Positions 1 to 12,091 are shown, counted from the first letter of the stretch. The stretch: 64,000 nt of DNA from Siphonodentalium dalli (GCA_032622095.1 CP136066.1:206296978-206360977), one strand, 5' to 3'. The notes: a model not told the origin generated them from the sequence alone. Numbers and translations are program-made.

Positions 1-1494
1 CCTGTTGATTTCCATTTAGTTCCTGTGGATTTCCCTTGGATTACTGTGGTTTTCCCTTGAGTTCCTGTGGATTTCCCTGGGATTCCTGGATTTCCATTGG
101 GTTCATGTGGATTTCCCTTGGATTCCTGTGGTTTTCCCTTTGGATTCCTGTGGATTTCCCTTGGGTTCCTGTGGATTTCCATTGGGTTCCTGTGGATTTC
201 CATTGGGTTCATGTGGATTTCCCTTGAGTTCCTGTGGATTTCCCTTGGGTTCATGTGGATTTCCCTTGGGTTACTGTGGATTTCCCTTGGATTCCCGTGA
301 ATTTCCCTTGAGTTCCTGTGGATTTCCATTGGATTCATGTGGATTTCCATTGGGTTCCTGTTGATTTCCATTTGGTTCCTGTGGATTTCCCTTGGATTAT
401 TGTGGATTTCCCTTGAGTTCCTGTGGATTTCCCTGGGATTCCTGGATTTCCATTGGGTTCATGTGGATTTCGATTGTATTCCTGTGGATTTCCCCTGAAT
501 TCCTGTGGTTTTCCCTTTGGATTCATGTGGATTTCCCTTGGGTTCCTGTGGATTTCCATTGGGTTCATGTGGATTTCCATTGGGTACATGTGGATTTCCC
601 TTGAGTTCCTGTGGATTTCCCATGGGTTCATGTGGATTTCCCTTGGGTTACTGTGGATTTACCTTGGGTTCCTGTGGACTTCCATTGGTTCCTGTGGATT
701 TCCTTTGAGTTCCTGTGGATTTCCATTGGGTTCCTGTGGATTTCCATTGGGTTCCTGTGGATTTCCATTGGGTTCATGTGGATTTCCTTTGAGTTCCTGT
801 GGATTTCCCTTGGGTTCCTGTAGATTTCCCTTGGGTTCCTGTGGATTTCCCTTGGGTTCCTGTGGATTTCCATTGGGTTCCTGTTGATATCCATTTGGTT
901 CATGTGGATTTCTATTGGGTTCCTGTGGATTTCCCTTGGATTCCTGTGGATTTCCTTTGAGTTCCTGTGTATTTCCATTGGGTTCCTGTGTATTTCCATT
1001 GGGTTCCTGTGGATTTCCATTGGGTTCATGTGGATTTCCTTTGAGTTCCTGTGGATTTCCCTTGGATTCCTGTGGATTTCCTTGGATTCCTGTGGATTTC
1101 CATTGGGTTTCTGTGGATTTCCATTGGGTTCCTCTGGATTTCCCTTGGATTCCTGTGGATTTCCCTTGGGTTCCTGTGGATTTCCCTTGGATTCCTGTGG
1201 ATTTCCCTTGGATTCCTGTGGATTTCCCTTGGGTTCCTGTGGATTTCCCTTGGGTTCCTGTGGATTTCCCTTGGATTCCTGTGGATTTCCCTTGGATTTA
1301 TGTGGATTTCCCTTGGATTTATGTGGATTTCCCTTGGATTCCTGTGCATTTTCCTTGGGTTCCTGTGGATTTCCCTTGGGTTCCTGTGGATTTCCCTTGG
1401 ATTCCTGTGGATTTCCCTTGGATTTCTGTGGATTTCCCTTGGATTTCCATTGGGTTTCTGTGGATTTCCATTGGGTTCCTCTGGATTTCCCTTT
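1..1494. repeat. 21-bp minisatellite array (about 70 units)
   Basis: Tandem repeat of a 21-bp unit close to TTCCTGTGGATTTCCCTTGGG, with variants such as ccattgg, ccttgag and tactgtgg. Because 21 is divisible by 3, several frames stay open on both strands, and the predicted peptides are seven-residue repeats (GFLWISL, GSCGFPL or PVDFPWV on plus). A longer periodicity is visible: the variant cctgttgatttccatttggt is near 1, 357 and 880, and a variant pair near 1101 recurs at 1448. The left edge continues beyond the window. No start context, splice signal or conserved flank suggests a protein. Confidence 0.95.
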
Positions 1495-2210
1495 GTTATA
1501 TAGCATTGTTAAAAAGAATATTGAGCCCCTCAGACTCAGAAGGAAACTAGATATATCTGTAATTTTTATAAAGAAAAAAATTATCACAGTACTGTGAGAA
1601 AATGAAATCAGTTCAATTCGTTGTGATATTATCGTCTAAACTATCGCCGGCCCTGCTATACATACAGTTACATATATATTGCAGCTATTGCAGCTATATC
1701 CAGGGTCGTGGTAACAGGTGGGGTGGGGCGTCTCATCCCAAATTTGGTCATGTGTTGAAATTGTTCTATAATAGTTTGATTTTGGAACAATTTAATAGTG
1801 GGGAATTTGTAGTTTTTATACCAATATTTGCATTATATATTTCCTATGTTAGGTCAAATGTTTTGATTGAAATGACCATCAGTTGGAAATATTCCAACCT
1901 TAGTGGATGTGAGGCCAGTCTTGATGATAGGATTTTTTTATTTTCAGGTTTAAAAACAATTCTCAAACCGGGCATATATAACCATGGTCAGACCGGTGTG
2001 TCCTCGTCCCTCCCTGTATACGGAAGAACTGTTTTCTTGCCCACAAGAAAGTCTGTATTCATATTTTAGATATATTTTTCTTATATTTGAGAAATTAAAA
2101 AAATATGCACATAAATATTGTTCACCCTAGAAATATGTTCTTAATTGTTAGAAATAATTTCTGATTATAAGAATAATCCATCCAAATGTTCTCGATATAG
2201 AATATTTTGC
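1495..2210. other. unannotated stretch with a 155-aa ORF of unknown meaning
   Basis: AT-rich sequence after the minisatellite. An open frame on plus at 1602-2069 has no motif I recognise, no repeats and no clear membrane or signal segment. Its length could occur by chance or be a retroelement fragment. Confidence 0.4.
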
Positions 2211-2670
2211 TTAAAGGCCCACTTAATTTTCGAGTCACCGGTTATTTTTTTTATAGTGACTTGATATACGGTTTTAATAACAATATATGCCATAAAATTA
2301 TGATTAAAATGCTATAATTCATCACTATTTGAAACATCTGTGTCTCAGAAGATGCCCACAGAGAAATAGCAGACTTCCCCCTCTGTCACCCAAAATGCAA
2401 CAGAATTCAAACTTTTTCAATGGAAGGGGGAGAACTCTATCTTTAATATATAGAGTTATTCCTCCTGCATTGAAAATAATACTGATTTTTACTTCAATCT
2501 TGATGACAAAACGCTTTGGCATCTCAACGAAAAACAACATGTCCACAGTTTATTACACTGGATAAGTTGATAATTCAATGTTTTGGAGCTTCCTCTTTCA
2601 AATGGTATATAATATGGCGTATATTTTATATAATGTAATCTGGGGGTTCGAAAATTAAGTGGGCCTTTAA
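2211..2670. mobile_element. T5 copy 1, complete TTAA-flanked MITE
   Basis: Starts TTAAAGGCCCACTTAATTTT and ends with the reverse complement, AAAATTAAGTGGGCCTTTAA. The inverted ends of about 20 bp lie inside TTAA on each side. TTAA targets are typical of piggyBac and Kolobok superfamilies; there is no transposase inside, so it is non-autonomous. Length 460 bp including both TTAA. Confidence 0.85.
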
Positions 2671-2821
2671 TACCAAGAAATATTTTCTAATTAATAAATC
2701 CTTTTTGGCAGTGTAGGCAATCAAAAACTGCTGATCAATTGAAGAAAGACAAACCGGAGTCTGAATTTGCTATAGGATTTTGTAATTTTCAGGTTCCGAT
2801 CTCACAATTTACTCCCATTGT

Positions 2822-2911
2822 GCCGAACCATGGTCAACCCAGTGGATCCTGTAACGTTCCCGGTGGGCCGAACCATGGTCAACCCAGTGGATCCTGTAAC
2901 GTCCCTGGCTA
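2822..2911. repeat. 45-bp tandem duplication
   Basis: Two near-identical units beginning gccgaaccatggtcaaccca (first at 2822, second at 2867), each containing a BamHI-like ggatcc. No function inferred. Confidence 0.85.
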
Positions 2912-2974
2912 TATCATTTGAATGCATAACACTTAGCTACAGTAATTCACACGTATAATTAAGGCAGACATCAT

Positions 2975-3405
2975 TTAAAGGCCCACTTAACTTTCGAGTC
3001 ACCTATTATTTTCTATTGTGCCTTGATATATGGTTTTAATAACAATCTATGTCATAAAATATGATTAGAATACTATAATTCATCATCATTTGAAATGGCT
3101 GTGTCTCAGAAGATGCCCATAGAGAGATAGAAAACAGCTAAAATCATAAAAATATTCCCCAGTTTTGGCTCCCAGAATGCAACAAAATTCAAACTAAAAA
3201 TGTATGTTCAGTCTAAGGGGAATAACTCTATCTTTAAAATATAGTTATTCCCACTCCATGAAAATAATACACTTTGCACAACAAACCCAGATGAAATTTA
3301 AGTACAAAAACACATCGGTAACTCAAGAAAACCAACATGTTCACAGTTTATTACAACGGATAAGTTGATAATACAATGTTCTGGAGCTTCCTCTTTCAAA
3401 TGGTA
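2975..3405 (+). mobile_element. T5 copy 2, 3' end lost
   Basis: Starts TTAAAGGCCCACTTAACTTT and follows copy 1 in the same orientation through the block cttcctctttcaaatggta. Homology then stops near 3405 and the right inverted end is missing. The sister copy lies only about 300 bp upstream. Confidence 0.8.
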
Positions 3406-5103
3406 GGCTGTATAATCATATTTCAAGGACATTTTCCGGATTCCGTTTTTCCCGTCCTTCCAGGTCCGATTCGTTCTGTTCTGATCCGCGTTTTTGCAGA
3501 ATCTTGTAGCCACGCCTCTTATTATATTTAGTTACGAAATTGTTTGGGTTTGGTCCTGTGTGCTCTCTCATTCAGCTGTCACTGGGGTACAAAGAGGAAG
3601 ACCCATGTTTCTGATGGAATAATTATTTAGATCGTTTCATATTATTCGCGCTCTTTGTTGACTGTCAAACAAGTTCATTATTTGGAATCTAACTCCAAGT
3701 AAGCTCGTAATTTATCAAAGTTTCACTGTCATACGAGGAACATGCACAAATACCGAATCGAGTTTTCAGTGAACAGGTGAATACAGAAGTCGGCCCCGTG
3801 CGAAGTCGTCCCCCAGAGAAGTCGGCCACATTTATAACAAAAACATTGTTTAAAATCATTCTTTATTTATTTGATGATATGAAATGTGAAACTAATAATA
3901 ATAATGAGAAAATATTCATGATAATACAATAACAATAAATTCAAACAGCGTCGTCATCAAGCCTGTCGATCATCGTCAGTTGTGGGTGCTGAAATCTCTG
4001 AATATTTGACCCTGCACCTTCTGTATCTGTAGGTATCTCAGCGCAGGAGCCTTGCTACTGTAGGTGCACCTTCATTCAATTTTTTTGCTGAATTACAAAT
4101 ATAACACCATCTGACTCATTTTAATAGGGGGATTCTTTGCATATAAACTTTTATATGCTAATGATTTGCTCTTTGCACATCCTGTTTCAGCGCAAATGTT
4201 TACGACTTTACGCTTTAGCCTGAATCTCAAATGCATCATATTTATACAGAATAAATATGATGCATTTGCGATTCAGCATACTAGTAAATGATTTGCTAAA
4301 GTCGGAAATGCTTTATGCTTCAGTGTAATTATAATTTGCTAAAGTAGGAGTAAATGTGAAAACTCCTCCCATATTTACACAATACATTGCGCATCTTTTT
4401 TAGTAATTTTTATTGTGTGTGTCAGGCACTCTTGTCAGATGTAAAAAAAAAGCCTTCAAAAAACATAAATGAATCTTGGAACTTGGAGATATTTTTAAAG
4501 ATACATGAATGCAATTTTCCAACATCCACAGAATAAGCTACAGCTATCCTTTTTTAAAAGTAGTTGACCACATATATTCTCACCCTGGTATTAAACCACA
4601 AACACTGCGTTTTGGTTACTGCTTCAAAACTGCGATGCATCTTGGGATTTAAAGCAATTAAAAGCAAAATTTCAAACAGAAATATCACTACAACAGTAAA
4701 CATGTGCAACATGATTGGATTTCATTTTAATCTTTCAGCTGAGTACCCTACAATGTAGCATGCCATGAAATTAACTGTTAATAACACGACTTTGAAGTTG
4801 CCGACATTATTTCAGCTGTCAAATTATAAACTCCACCCATCGTCTGGTGTTAGACCGCATATACATGTATTGGCATTACACATGCAAGTGTGACGTGGTA
4901 TATCTGTGTAACATAACAAGTTGTTTCAACTTTTGGTGTGATGACCCGCTAATAGACTGCACTATCATAACCTCATAATACCGCGGTCATTACTGGAATA
5001 TTATCACCCCGTTTTTCAAGTCAATTACTTTGAGGATAGCGGTAGGTGATAACCTCAATCTGTCTCTAACCACCTGTGCCACTAATGGCAAAATGAGCAT
5101 AGC
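3406..5103. other. unannotated, with one hairpin
   Basis: No gene or family recognised. A strong hairpin lies at 4220-4276: arm ctgaatctcaaatgcatcat continues to 4245, and its complement is at 4251-4276 (about 25 of 26 paired). Weaker complementarity outside it suggests a decayed small palindromic element. Confidence 0.5.
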
Positions 5104-5110
5104 CTATTAA

Positions 5111-5503
5111 GGCTGAAATGTTCACTGTCACCCCCTTATTTCAGTTCGGTACCTAGTTTTTATTAATTTTTAGTTGTGTACCCAGCTTTTGTATAATTTA
5201 CATTTGGCTACCCAGCTTTATGAAAGCAGTCTGCAGGACCTATTCTAAAATTCTTCTCCACTAATATTTTCAAGCATAGTGAGGAATATATCTATAAACA
5301 TGCTAGTATTCACAAATTTAACAGGTTCATTTCGAAAACAACTGATGGCAATCACTGATTAAATAATGTTCTGTGTGAGGTTTCATAAAGCTGGGTACCC
5401 AAATGTAAATTTTATAAAAGCTGGGTACCCAACTGAAAATTAAAAAGACCTGTGAAGGGTGTACCCAACTGATTTGAAGGGGGTGATAGTGACCATTTCA
5501 GCC
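5111..5503. mobile_element. MITE with about 120-bp inverted ends
   Basis: Left end GGCTGAAATGTTCACTGTCA and right-end complement GGCTGAAATGGTCACTATCA; pairing continues about 120 bp with repeated blocks of gctgggtaccca type. It is flanked by a 7-bp direct repeat CTATTAA (5104-5110 and 5504-5510). The repeat ends in TTAA, so a TTAA target with extra bases is an alternative reading. Confidence 0.8.
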
Positions 5504-5510
5504 CTATTAA

Positions 5511-6891
5511 GAATATATTCCTTGTAAAGGCAAGTACATCTCCACAAGCACATGCCTTTTTCTATCTGGAGCACAAAATTTGTTTTGGAAATGCTTTGTT
5601 ACAGTGTTGCACTGATTACTCATAAAATACCTAGGCCTAGGTCATTATAGCTTCCGCGCATACATGTAGTTTTTTCCAGACAATCATGAGATATTTTGGT
5701 ATTCAAAAAACAAACTGTAGGTATTCAGCTGGGTATTCTCTATGAATTCCCCATGAAAGTGCCCTTGCAGTCGATTTTAAAATTGTGTATGCTTCCAACA
5801 TCAACTTCTGTAATTCTGTCATAGTGGAATTCATTGCATGAAAAGAACCACTGTCTCTGGCACAGAATTTTGGGAATTCATTGGTCAACAGGGAGTTAAA
5901 TAACCGTTACAGCACAGCATTGTTTTTTTATAATGGGGAGTAATATAAAAGGACGATCAACCACAATAAATAAAAATGTGTCATAAATTCCATATTTACA
6001 ACAAGTCAACAACCTGAAAGCAAGTGAGAGTTATTCCAACCAGCCATTATGCGCATGATCAAATTTGCTTACTACTCCAAGTATGGCAGAAAGGGTGAGA
6101 TTACTACGAATCGGGCAGCTGTTTCTATTGGTGCAAGGACCTGCTAATGCGTGAAATTCAGCAACAACTGTCTCTAATTGACGAAATTAAAAGTACAAGT
6201 TATTTAATAACAGATTTTGTTCTCAAAGTTGATATCATTACTTAATTAGTAAATGAAAATTGCTATCTAGCTGTCATCTGTCATTGTTTCTGTAACTCTT
6301 GTGTCTGTTTATTTGTGCCCACTCAATGTCTCTTGTTGAATAGACTAGTTACTGATCCAAAACTTCAAAAGTCTGAAAACGAAGTAGACCCAGTATGTCT
6401 TTATAAATTCCGATCCTGATCGGAACCATCATCATCCAACACATCAGTATAAAAAATAGCATGCATGATAAGATTAAACAATTCTAGCATCTGACACTGT
6501 GACACGCAGATTAGGGACATGTTAACCTTTGAGTATTCGATTTGATTTTAAATCGCCCCAAAGCTTCGATTCGATTTTATTTTTGTGGATTCAAAATTTT
6601 CGAATGGTAGGTTATAATGATTAATGAACAAACGACATTGCAGATGGTCTCACGTCACTGAGTGAAAACGCTCGTTGAGTAACTGAGTACTATTGTTCCA
6701 CGGATTCAAAGTTAGAGCACTGTCTTCTGTAATTGCCGTTAAATTTTCCATTTTCTTGTGATCGAAACAAAAATTAATTTGCATTGGATAATAGTCACAA
6801 CACATCCACTCATTACAGTGATAATTTGAATGGGAATCGTGATCACATCAAGAAATATATTACACAACAGAAAGCTGAATGTTGATTCGGA
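5511..6891. other. unannotated stretch
   Basis: No ORF above 61 codons, no recognised repeat and no RNA gene seen. Sequence is AT-rich and apparently unique within the window. Confidence 0.5.
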
Positions 6892-6980
6892 ATTATGTCG
6901 GTATATTATGTGATTTATGTCGGTATATTATGTGATTTATGTCGGTATATTATGTGAATTATGTCGGTATATTATGTGAA
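6892..6980. repeat. 22-bp tandem repeat, four units
   Basis: Units begin atgtcggtatattatgtga at 6895, 6917, 6939 and 6961, spacing exactly 22 bp and almost without divergence, so recent. Confidence 0.95.
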
Positions 6981-7249
6981 GTATAATGACTGAGTGAAGT
7001 GTCTGAGGCTAAATAATCACGACCGTGGTTGACTATTTGTGTCTCAGATAATTCACGAGGTTCAATTATGCAAGGAATTTCTGAAGCGAGTATGCAAATT
7101 TTAAGCCCAAACTAAAACGAATACCGGTACTAACCAATCTCAACATATACCGGTATTATTAAACTGATATTAATTTTTTTTTTAGCATATTCTGAAAATT
7201 CCCATTTAAATTTGGGTTCTCTCATGCCCATGTTTTTAATTTTCAATTT

Positions 7250-7305
7250 TCAATTTGGCACCTTGGGGGTATGCCAGCACTCATGATGCAACCTCTGGTT
7301 TTCGG
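7250..7305 (+). mobile_element. 3' end fragment of the 162-bp satellite family
   Basis: The block ttgggggtatgccagcactc followed by atgatgcaacctctgg matches the end of the satellite element near 28202-28240 (catgggggtatcccagcacc). Only this terminal piece is present. Confidence 0.6.
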
Positions 7306-7875
7306 TTACTTGTACCTTAGGTGATAATCTCAGCAGTATTAGCGGTTTACACTGGTGTAAATATGTTTCAGAGTGACACCTCTTCCCTATGATTTCCCAT
7401 AGGTAAAATAGCCATTGGCACAGGAATTAACCCTTTGTCGTGAAGTTTGAATTTTGTGGTGTGGTCTAAAATCTGACATTATTTGTTTAGTCCAGTTCTG
7501 ACACTAGTTACGAAAAATAAGTCTTAAAGGTGAATTCCCTGCTAGACGGACATGATATTTTTGCATAAAAAGTTTCTGCTAATGTCAATCTTACAGATTT
7601 CAAGAAAATTTTGGACCTAGGATTTATATTGTAAACACTATATGCTAAATCATTTGCACAGAGGACTACGGAAAACATCTACACCAGTGTAACCTAGCTG
7701 TCTTGTTCACCACATGACTGACCATAGAGAATATAGAGTTAACTTTTTGTCAATAATTACCTTATCTGTGACAATTAGAACTGGCAATTTAGAATGTCAA
7801 AAACCTAGCAACGATTTTTGTATTGTGTGGAGAAATTAATAACTGTGGTGCATCAACAGCCGATAGATTGTTCAG

Positions 7876-9512
7876 AAGCCTTGAAATAGTGTGTCTGTCA
7901 TTTGCAGAATGAGGTCCCCAGAGGGTGAATTCATTGACGCTACCATGCATGGTGGTCTAGCATCACCAAATTCACCATCTGGGGACCTCATTCTGCTTAG
8001 GCTTCAACTGCTATGGGAGATCTAGGATCAGATTGAAGTTCACCAGTTGAAGTTGGTGATGTTCACCCATTAGGCCAACAAAAAAAACATCTGTGTTTCC
8101 GGTTAACCGACCGACCTGCCGAAATTGGGCCGACCTGGACTTTTTTTCTTCAAATTTCAACCCAAATCAAAAAAATTCAACCCAAAAAAAAAAAAATTTA
8201 ATTTTTTTTTTTTAATTTTTAATTTTTTTTTAATGCATGTCATTGGCATGTAAACACATCAAAATCGTTAAATATATACTATATACTATGTTTACATTAA
8301 GCAGCAATAATTTTAGATGGAATTTTCAAAAACAATTTACTTCTATTAAAATACATGTCCATTTGTGGTTGCAGATGAATCCCAATCTCACCAATAAATC
8401 TGCAGTCTTTAAAACCTGCCTGTGGTAATCTTGTTTGTTCAACTCCCATGTCTTATGGGAAGAAGTCTTATCTGCTAGAGAGCAATATACATGTAGAAGA
8501 CTTTCAATATCAGAATTTAAAGTTCCTCTCCCCAGTCAATCAAGGATTCATAGTGTTCAGCCATAGTTACTAGTATGTATACAGACAGTATAAAGATGAC
8601 TGCATGTCTACCATATCAAACACCCTTCTGGAATGGGCACTAAAAAGCACATGAAATTATCTACTGGTTTGTTTGGGTATATAAAACTTACAAGCATGCA
8701 TATGCCAATTTGAATGCTGAGGTGTGGTACCTCAGTCAAGGTGTGGCCTGTGGTACCATTTTCAGTGTGGTGTGGGACTTTATATTTCAGTGCAGTTGAG
8801 GGATGTCTGAGGAACATTTACACCCTGTGCAATGTGTCTGAGGTGCATGTGAGATATGTGTCTTAGGTCCTGAGGTGTATGACCAAATATTTAAGTGAGG
8901 TTTGAATTCATATCATACAAGTTATGTTATTATAAAGTAATAGTGTATGTCTTGGGCCTGTTGATATGTCAATATTGTGCTCTGAGAAAGATGTGCCACC
9001 ACAATCTAAACTGAGAGAATAATTACAAGAGAGCTGCATAATTGAGTGCCTGGGTGGCATTTGTTTGTTCACATTGACAATACTTATCATATTATTGTGC
9101 TACATTAACTGTTTACTTGCAATATACATGGACAGCCTTAACACAAGTATAAAGAGTAAGCATTAATGTACTTCTTAACTGTTCGGGGAAAAAATAAAAA
9201 AATATTACCAAAAAAAAAAAAATCCCTACCTACCTACCTGGAATTTTTTGGCACCGTAATAGGAAACACATAATTTTTTTTTTTGGCCTTAGTCACCTCA
9301 ATTATGAATTTTATCTTCTGCAAATTAGGGAAGAGAAAAGTAACTAAAAAAACAATGTTAATTTGAGACTATAGATACTTACCAGAAGATGAGGCCTGAG
9401 CAGAATGAGGATGAAATTGTTGATGCTAGCCCAGTTTGTGGGATAGCATCACTAAATTCACCCTCTGGGGGGACCTCATTCTGCAAATGACAGACACACT
9501 ATTTGCAGGCTT
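7876..9512. mobile_element. DHP copy 1, split by a Harbinger-like element
   Basis: Left part 7876-8072, right part 9289-9512. Each end carries a hairpin formed by gcagaatgaggtccccagag and its complement, and the outer ends are AAGCCTTGAAATAGTGTGTC and complement. It is flanked by a perfect 10-bp direct repeat GATTGTTCAG (7866-7875 and 9513-9522). Such duplications and long ends fit hAT or Mutator-like transposons; the superfamily is not settled. Confidence 0.85.
8073..9288. mobile_element. HB copy 1, PIF/Harbinger-like element inside DHP copy 1
   Basis: Left end GGCCAACAAAAAAAACATCT, right-end complement GGCCAAAAAAAAAAATTATG; both continue into tgtgtttcc. The target TTA is duplicated (8070-8072 and 9289-9291). 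Joining the flanks restores the DHP block cacccattagtcacctc seen intact in other copies. PIF/Harbinger elements use 3-bp TWA targets. No transposase ORF is visible in the 1216 bp; the inside holds A- and T-runs. Confidence 0.85.
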
Positions 9513-9770
9513 GATTGTTCAGAGATATTGGGCTTCAGAACACAAATCAGCTGTCACACTTGAAAGCTCCCGCCACTCGCTGCATTGATTATTGGCGAAT
9601 GTCTATTGTCAAATTATTTGGAATAAAAATCACAGATAAGCACTTATTTACTGTTTGCCAGCGCCAGAGACATCTCTCCAATGATACAAAATATATTGGA
9701 AAATCAAGCTCATTTTCTTCACTACAAGTGGTTCCCTTAGGAAATGTTCAGATTGCTTACATTTCCTTAC

Positions 9771-9856
9771 ATGCCCTTCAGATGAATAGTAGACGATTCC
9801 AATGTATAATTTTATAACAGATGGAGAATCCATTTAGTAAAGAGAGGGTTAAACCT
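9771..9856. mobile_element. fragment of a TTAA-ended repeat
   Basis: The block gattccaatgtataatttta and a gggttaa end match the segment at 52717-52784. Only two related copies are seen, so the family is poorly defined. Confidence 0.45.
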
Positions 9857-9908
9857 TTCATAACTGGAGCTTCCGTAATTTTTGCGAAATACAGTTTCGA
9901 TGTGTTAA

Positions 9909-10063
9909 CCCTTTCAGTGCCAAGTCCGATTTTTGTATCAACCCATATTTCCTTGATCATTTTTCAAATTTATTGATTATAATAATGTGATACATTGATG
10001 GAAAGAGCTAAATGATCAAGGAAATATGGGTTGATACAAAAATCGAACTTGGCACTGAAAGGG
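9909..10063. mobile_element. T3 copy 1, short fully palindromic form
   Basis: TTAA at 9905-9908 and 10064-10067. Arms read CCCTTTCAGTGCCAAGTCCG then tttttgtatcaacccatatt, with the complement on the right. At 155 bp this is the minimal form and lacks the shared palindromic cassette carried by longer T3 copies. Confidence 0.9.
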
Positions 10064-10193
10064 TTAAAGGGACACCAAAAATATTTTGTTAACTTTTCAA
10101 TAAAATGATATTCTTTGATATTTATAGGTCCAGTTTAAAGTCATAGTTTGTTTCCAAAAATTTTCAACAGAACAAAACGCAGAACATTGTTAA

Positions 10194-10449
10194 CCCTTCC
10201 ATGACTGGAGCTTTCTGAAATTTTGCCAAAACCTTGGGCCAATGCATTTTCTCATATATACGAGTCGCCCATAGGGCGCCTCGCATATATAAGAGAATAC
10301 ATTAGCCTAACAATATTTACATTTGTCTTGTAAGCCAGTGAATTCTCTTATATATGCGAGGCTCCCTATTGGGATACTAGCATATTTAACAGAATGCACT
10401 GGTACAGGGTATTTAATGCTTCACCAGCACAGCTCCCGTCATGAAAGGG
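10194..10449 (-). mobile_element. T1 copy 1
   Basis: TTAA at 10190-10193 and 10450-10453. Reads CCCTTCCATGACTGGAGCTT at the left, with the complement-type CTCCCGTCATGAAAGGG at the right. Two palindromic cassettes flank a spacer. The first has a GCCC/GGGC inner stem around ATA, a version distinct from most T1 copies. Confidence 0.85.
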
Positions 10450-10523
10450 TTAAAATAAATATGTTATGTTTTTGTTCCAAATGGAACCGTGAATGCATCT
10501 TTAACCCTGTCCATACTGGTTAA

Positions 10524-10948
10524 CCCTTTACCCAACAAAACGGCCAAAAACGCCCAAATAAAGCTTCAACAGCCTAAAATATCTTGGGTCTGTCTCAATA
10601 ACACCATACAAATATGGATATCATTGGAACCGGTTCATTGACCACATTGTGATGGTTACAGTTATGCCCTGTGCCAATGCATTCTCTTATATATGCGAGT
10701 CGACCATAGGTCGCCTCGCATATATAAGAGAATGCATTGGCCTAAAAAAAATCTTTTTTTAACACTTTTTACCATTTTTCTTACATTTTTTAACAATTTT
10801 TATAATACTTTTCTACATTCTTTGACAATTTTGTCATTTTTAATATGTGTTAAGCCAATGCATTCTCTTATATATGCGAGGCGACCTATGGTCGACTCGC
10901 ATATATAAGAGAATGCATTGGCACAGGGCCGTTCTGTTGGGTAAAGGG
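10524..10948 (-). mobile_element. T2 copy 1
   Basis: TTAA at 10520-10523 and 10949-10952; ends CCCTTTACCCAACAAAACGG and complement. Carries two cassettes in inverted relation (inner stems GACC/GGTC) separated by an AT-rich spacer with t-runs. 425 bp, slightly longer than the usual 391-393 bp. Confidence 0.92.
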
Positions 10949-10952
10949 TTAA

Positions 10953-11276
10953 CACTCATTGATAAGAAGTTGTCTTAGGATATGTACAGATTCGTTTGTT
11001 GAACTTATTATCTGAACATTTTTCTGTTCTAGAGTTATTCATCTTTGTATCTCTTATAATGTTGATTTTTTTTCCCCTGTCCAAATGTCCAAACAGATAA
11101 CTCAACCACAGGTTGTCGGATCTCAATGAAATTTGGTATAGATGTTCACCGCTGTGAATACATTCAGAGGAGTATTCAATCGTTTTGTTTGTATTTTCCA
11201 TTCTAGAGTTATTCATCTTTGATTTTTTTGGAAATGTTGATTTTTGTTCCATCTACCTGAGCCTCTCAGCCAAGGA
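10953..11276 (+). repeat. satellite fragments related to the 162-bp family
   Basis: Contains ggatctcaatgaaatttggt and ttctagagttattcatcttt blocks that match units at 27508-28140. About one and a half diverged units, directly upstream of a minisatellite. Confidence 0.6.
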
Positions 11277-11535
11277 CCATAGGTATACCCACATCAGGCG
11301 GTATGCCACAGGGGTACTAGTATGCACTGGGCGGTATGCCACATGGGGGGGTATGCACTGGGTGGTATGCTACATAGGGGGGATATGCACCATGCAGTAT
11401 GCCACATAGGGGTATGCACTGGGTGGTATTCCACATGGGGGTATGCACCGGGCGGTATGTCATATGGGGGTATGCGCTGGGTGGTATGCCAAATGGGTGT
11501 ATGCACCAGGTGGTATGTCACATGGGGGTATGCAC
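11277..11535. repeat. minisatellite, unit about 33 bp, about 8 units
   Basis: Repeats of ggtatgccacatgggggtat followed by gcactgggt, with variable G-run length. Open frames here (MHWAVCHMGGYALGG and similar) are by-products of the repeat. The tail gacagcccagctcttgtttt matches a repeat end also seen near 48788. Confidence 0.9.
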
Positions 11536-12091
11536 CGCTTGACAGCCCAGCTCTTGTTTTCTCTCTAAAGTCTTTCTTCCAAGTCCAGATTTTGATTAAC
11601 TCTCGTAACATGCCAGAAGGGCTACATAATTATTACTTTGGCGCTAATGATGCCTCGGTGGGTGGAACTCTCAGACTACTAATACTGATCTAAATTATCA
11701 TTGCTCAAGGCGGCCTTAATTTCGTGAAGAAAACTCTAGTTTTAGCTGAACTTGGTCCCTGAAGTATGGCCTCCAATTGCCTGAAGACTCTGTCAATGAA
11801 TTCTTACTTTGTCGCTCGCCAATTTGTGGATTCTGTAATTGTTGAGGGCTGACATGACCACCCCGAGGGAAACTGCTTATTGATAAACAAGGTTTCCATT
11901 TGACCTGTTTCTATAACTTGGTCCAGGTTAATACCTACATGATCACCTGTGTAAACCTCCCACTAAATAAAACCAACAGGCAACCCAGCTGAGGCAACAG
12001 TGAACGTTAAAAGGCAATAATTCTACTGGCCAACATTGGTTAACCATTTTGATGGAAAAATAATGACTTACATTATACCTTTATTGTATTG
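11536..12091. other. unannotated stretch
   Basis: No supported feature. Two short blocks resemble coding composition but have no recognisable motif. Confidence 0.4.

Noticed and set aside
628..1597. Open frames of 211-319 residues in the first 1.6 kb on both strands
   Set aside because: Products of a 21-bp repeat divisible by three; peptides are pure seven-residue repeats.
1602..2069. 155-residue open frame as a gene
   Set aside because: No recognisable domain, no second exon and no conservation evidence available; kept only as an unannotated stretch.
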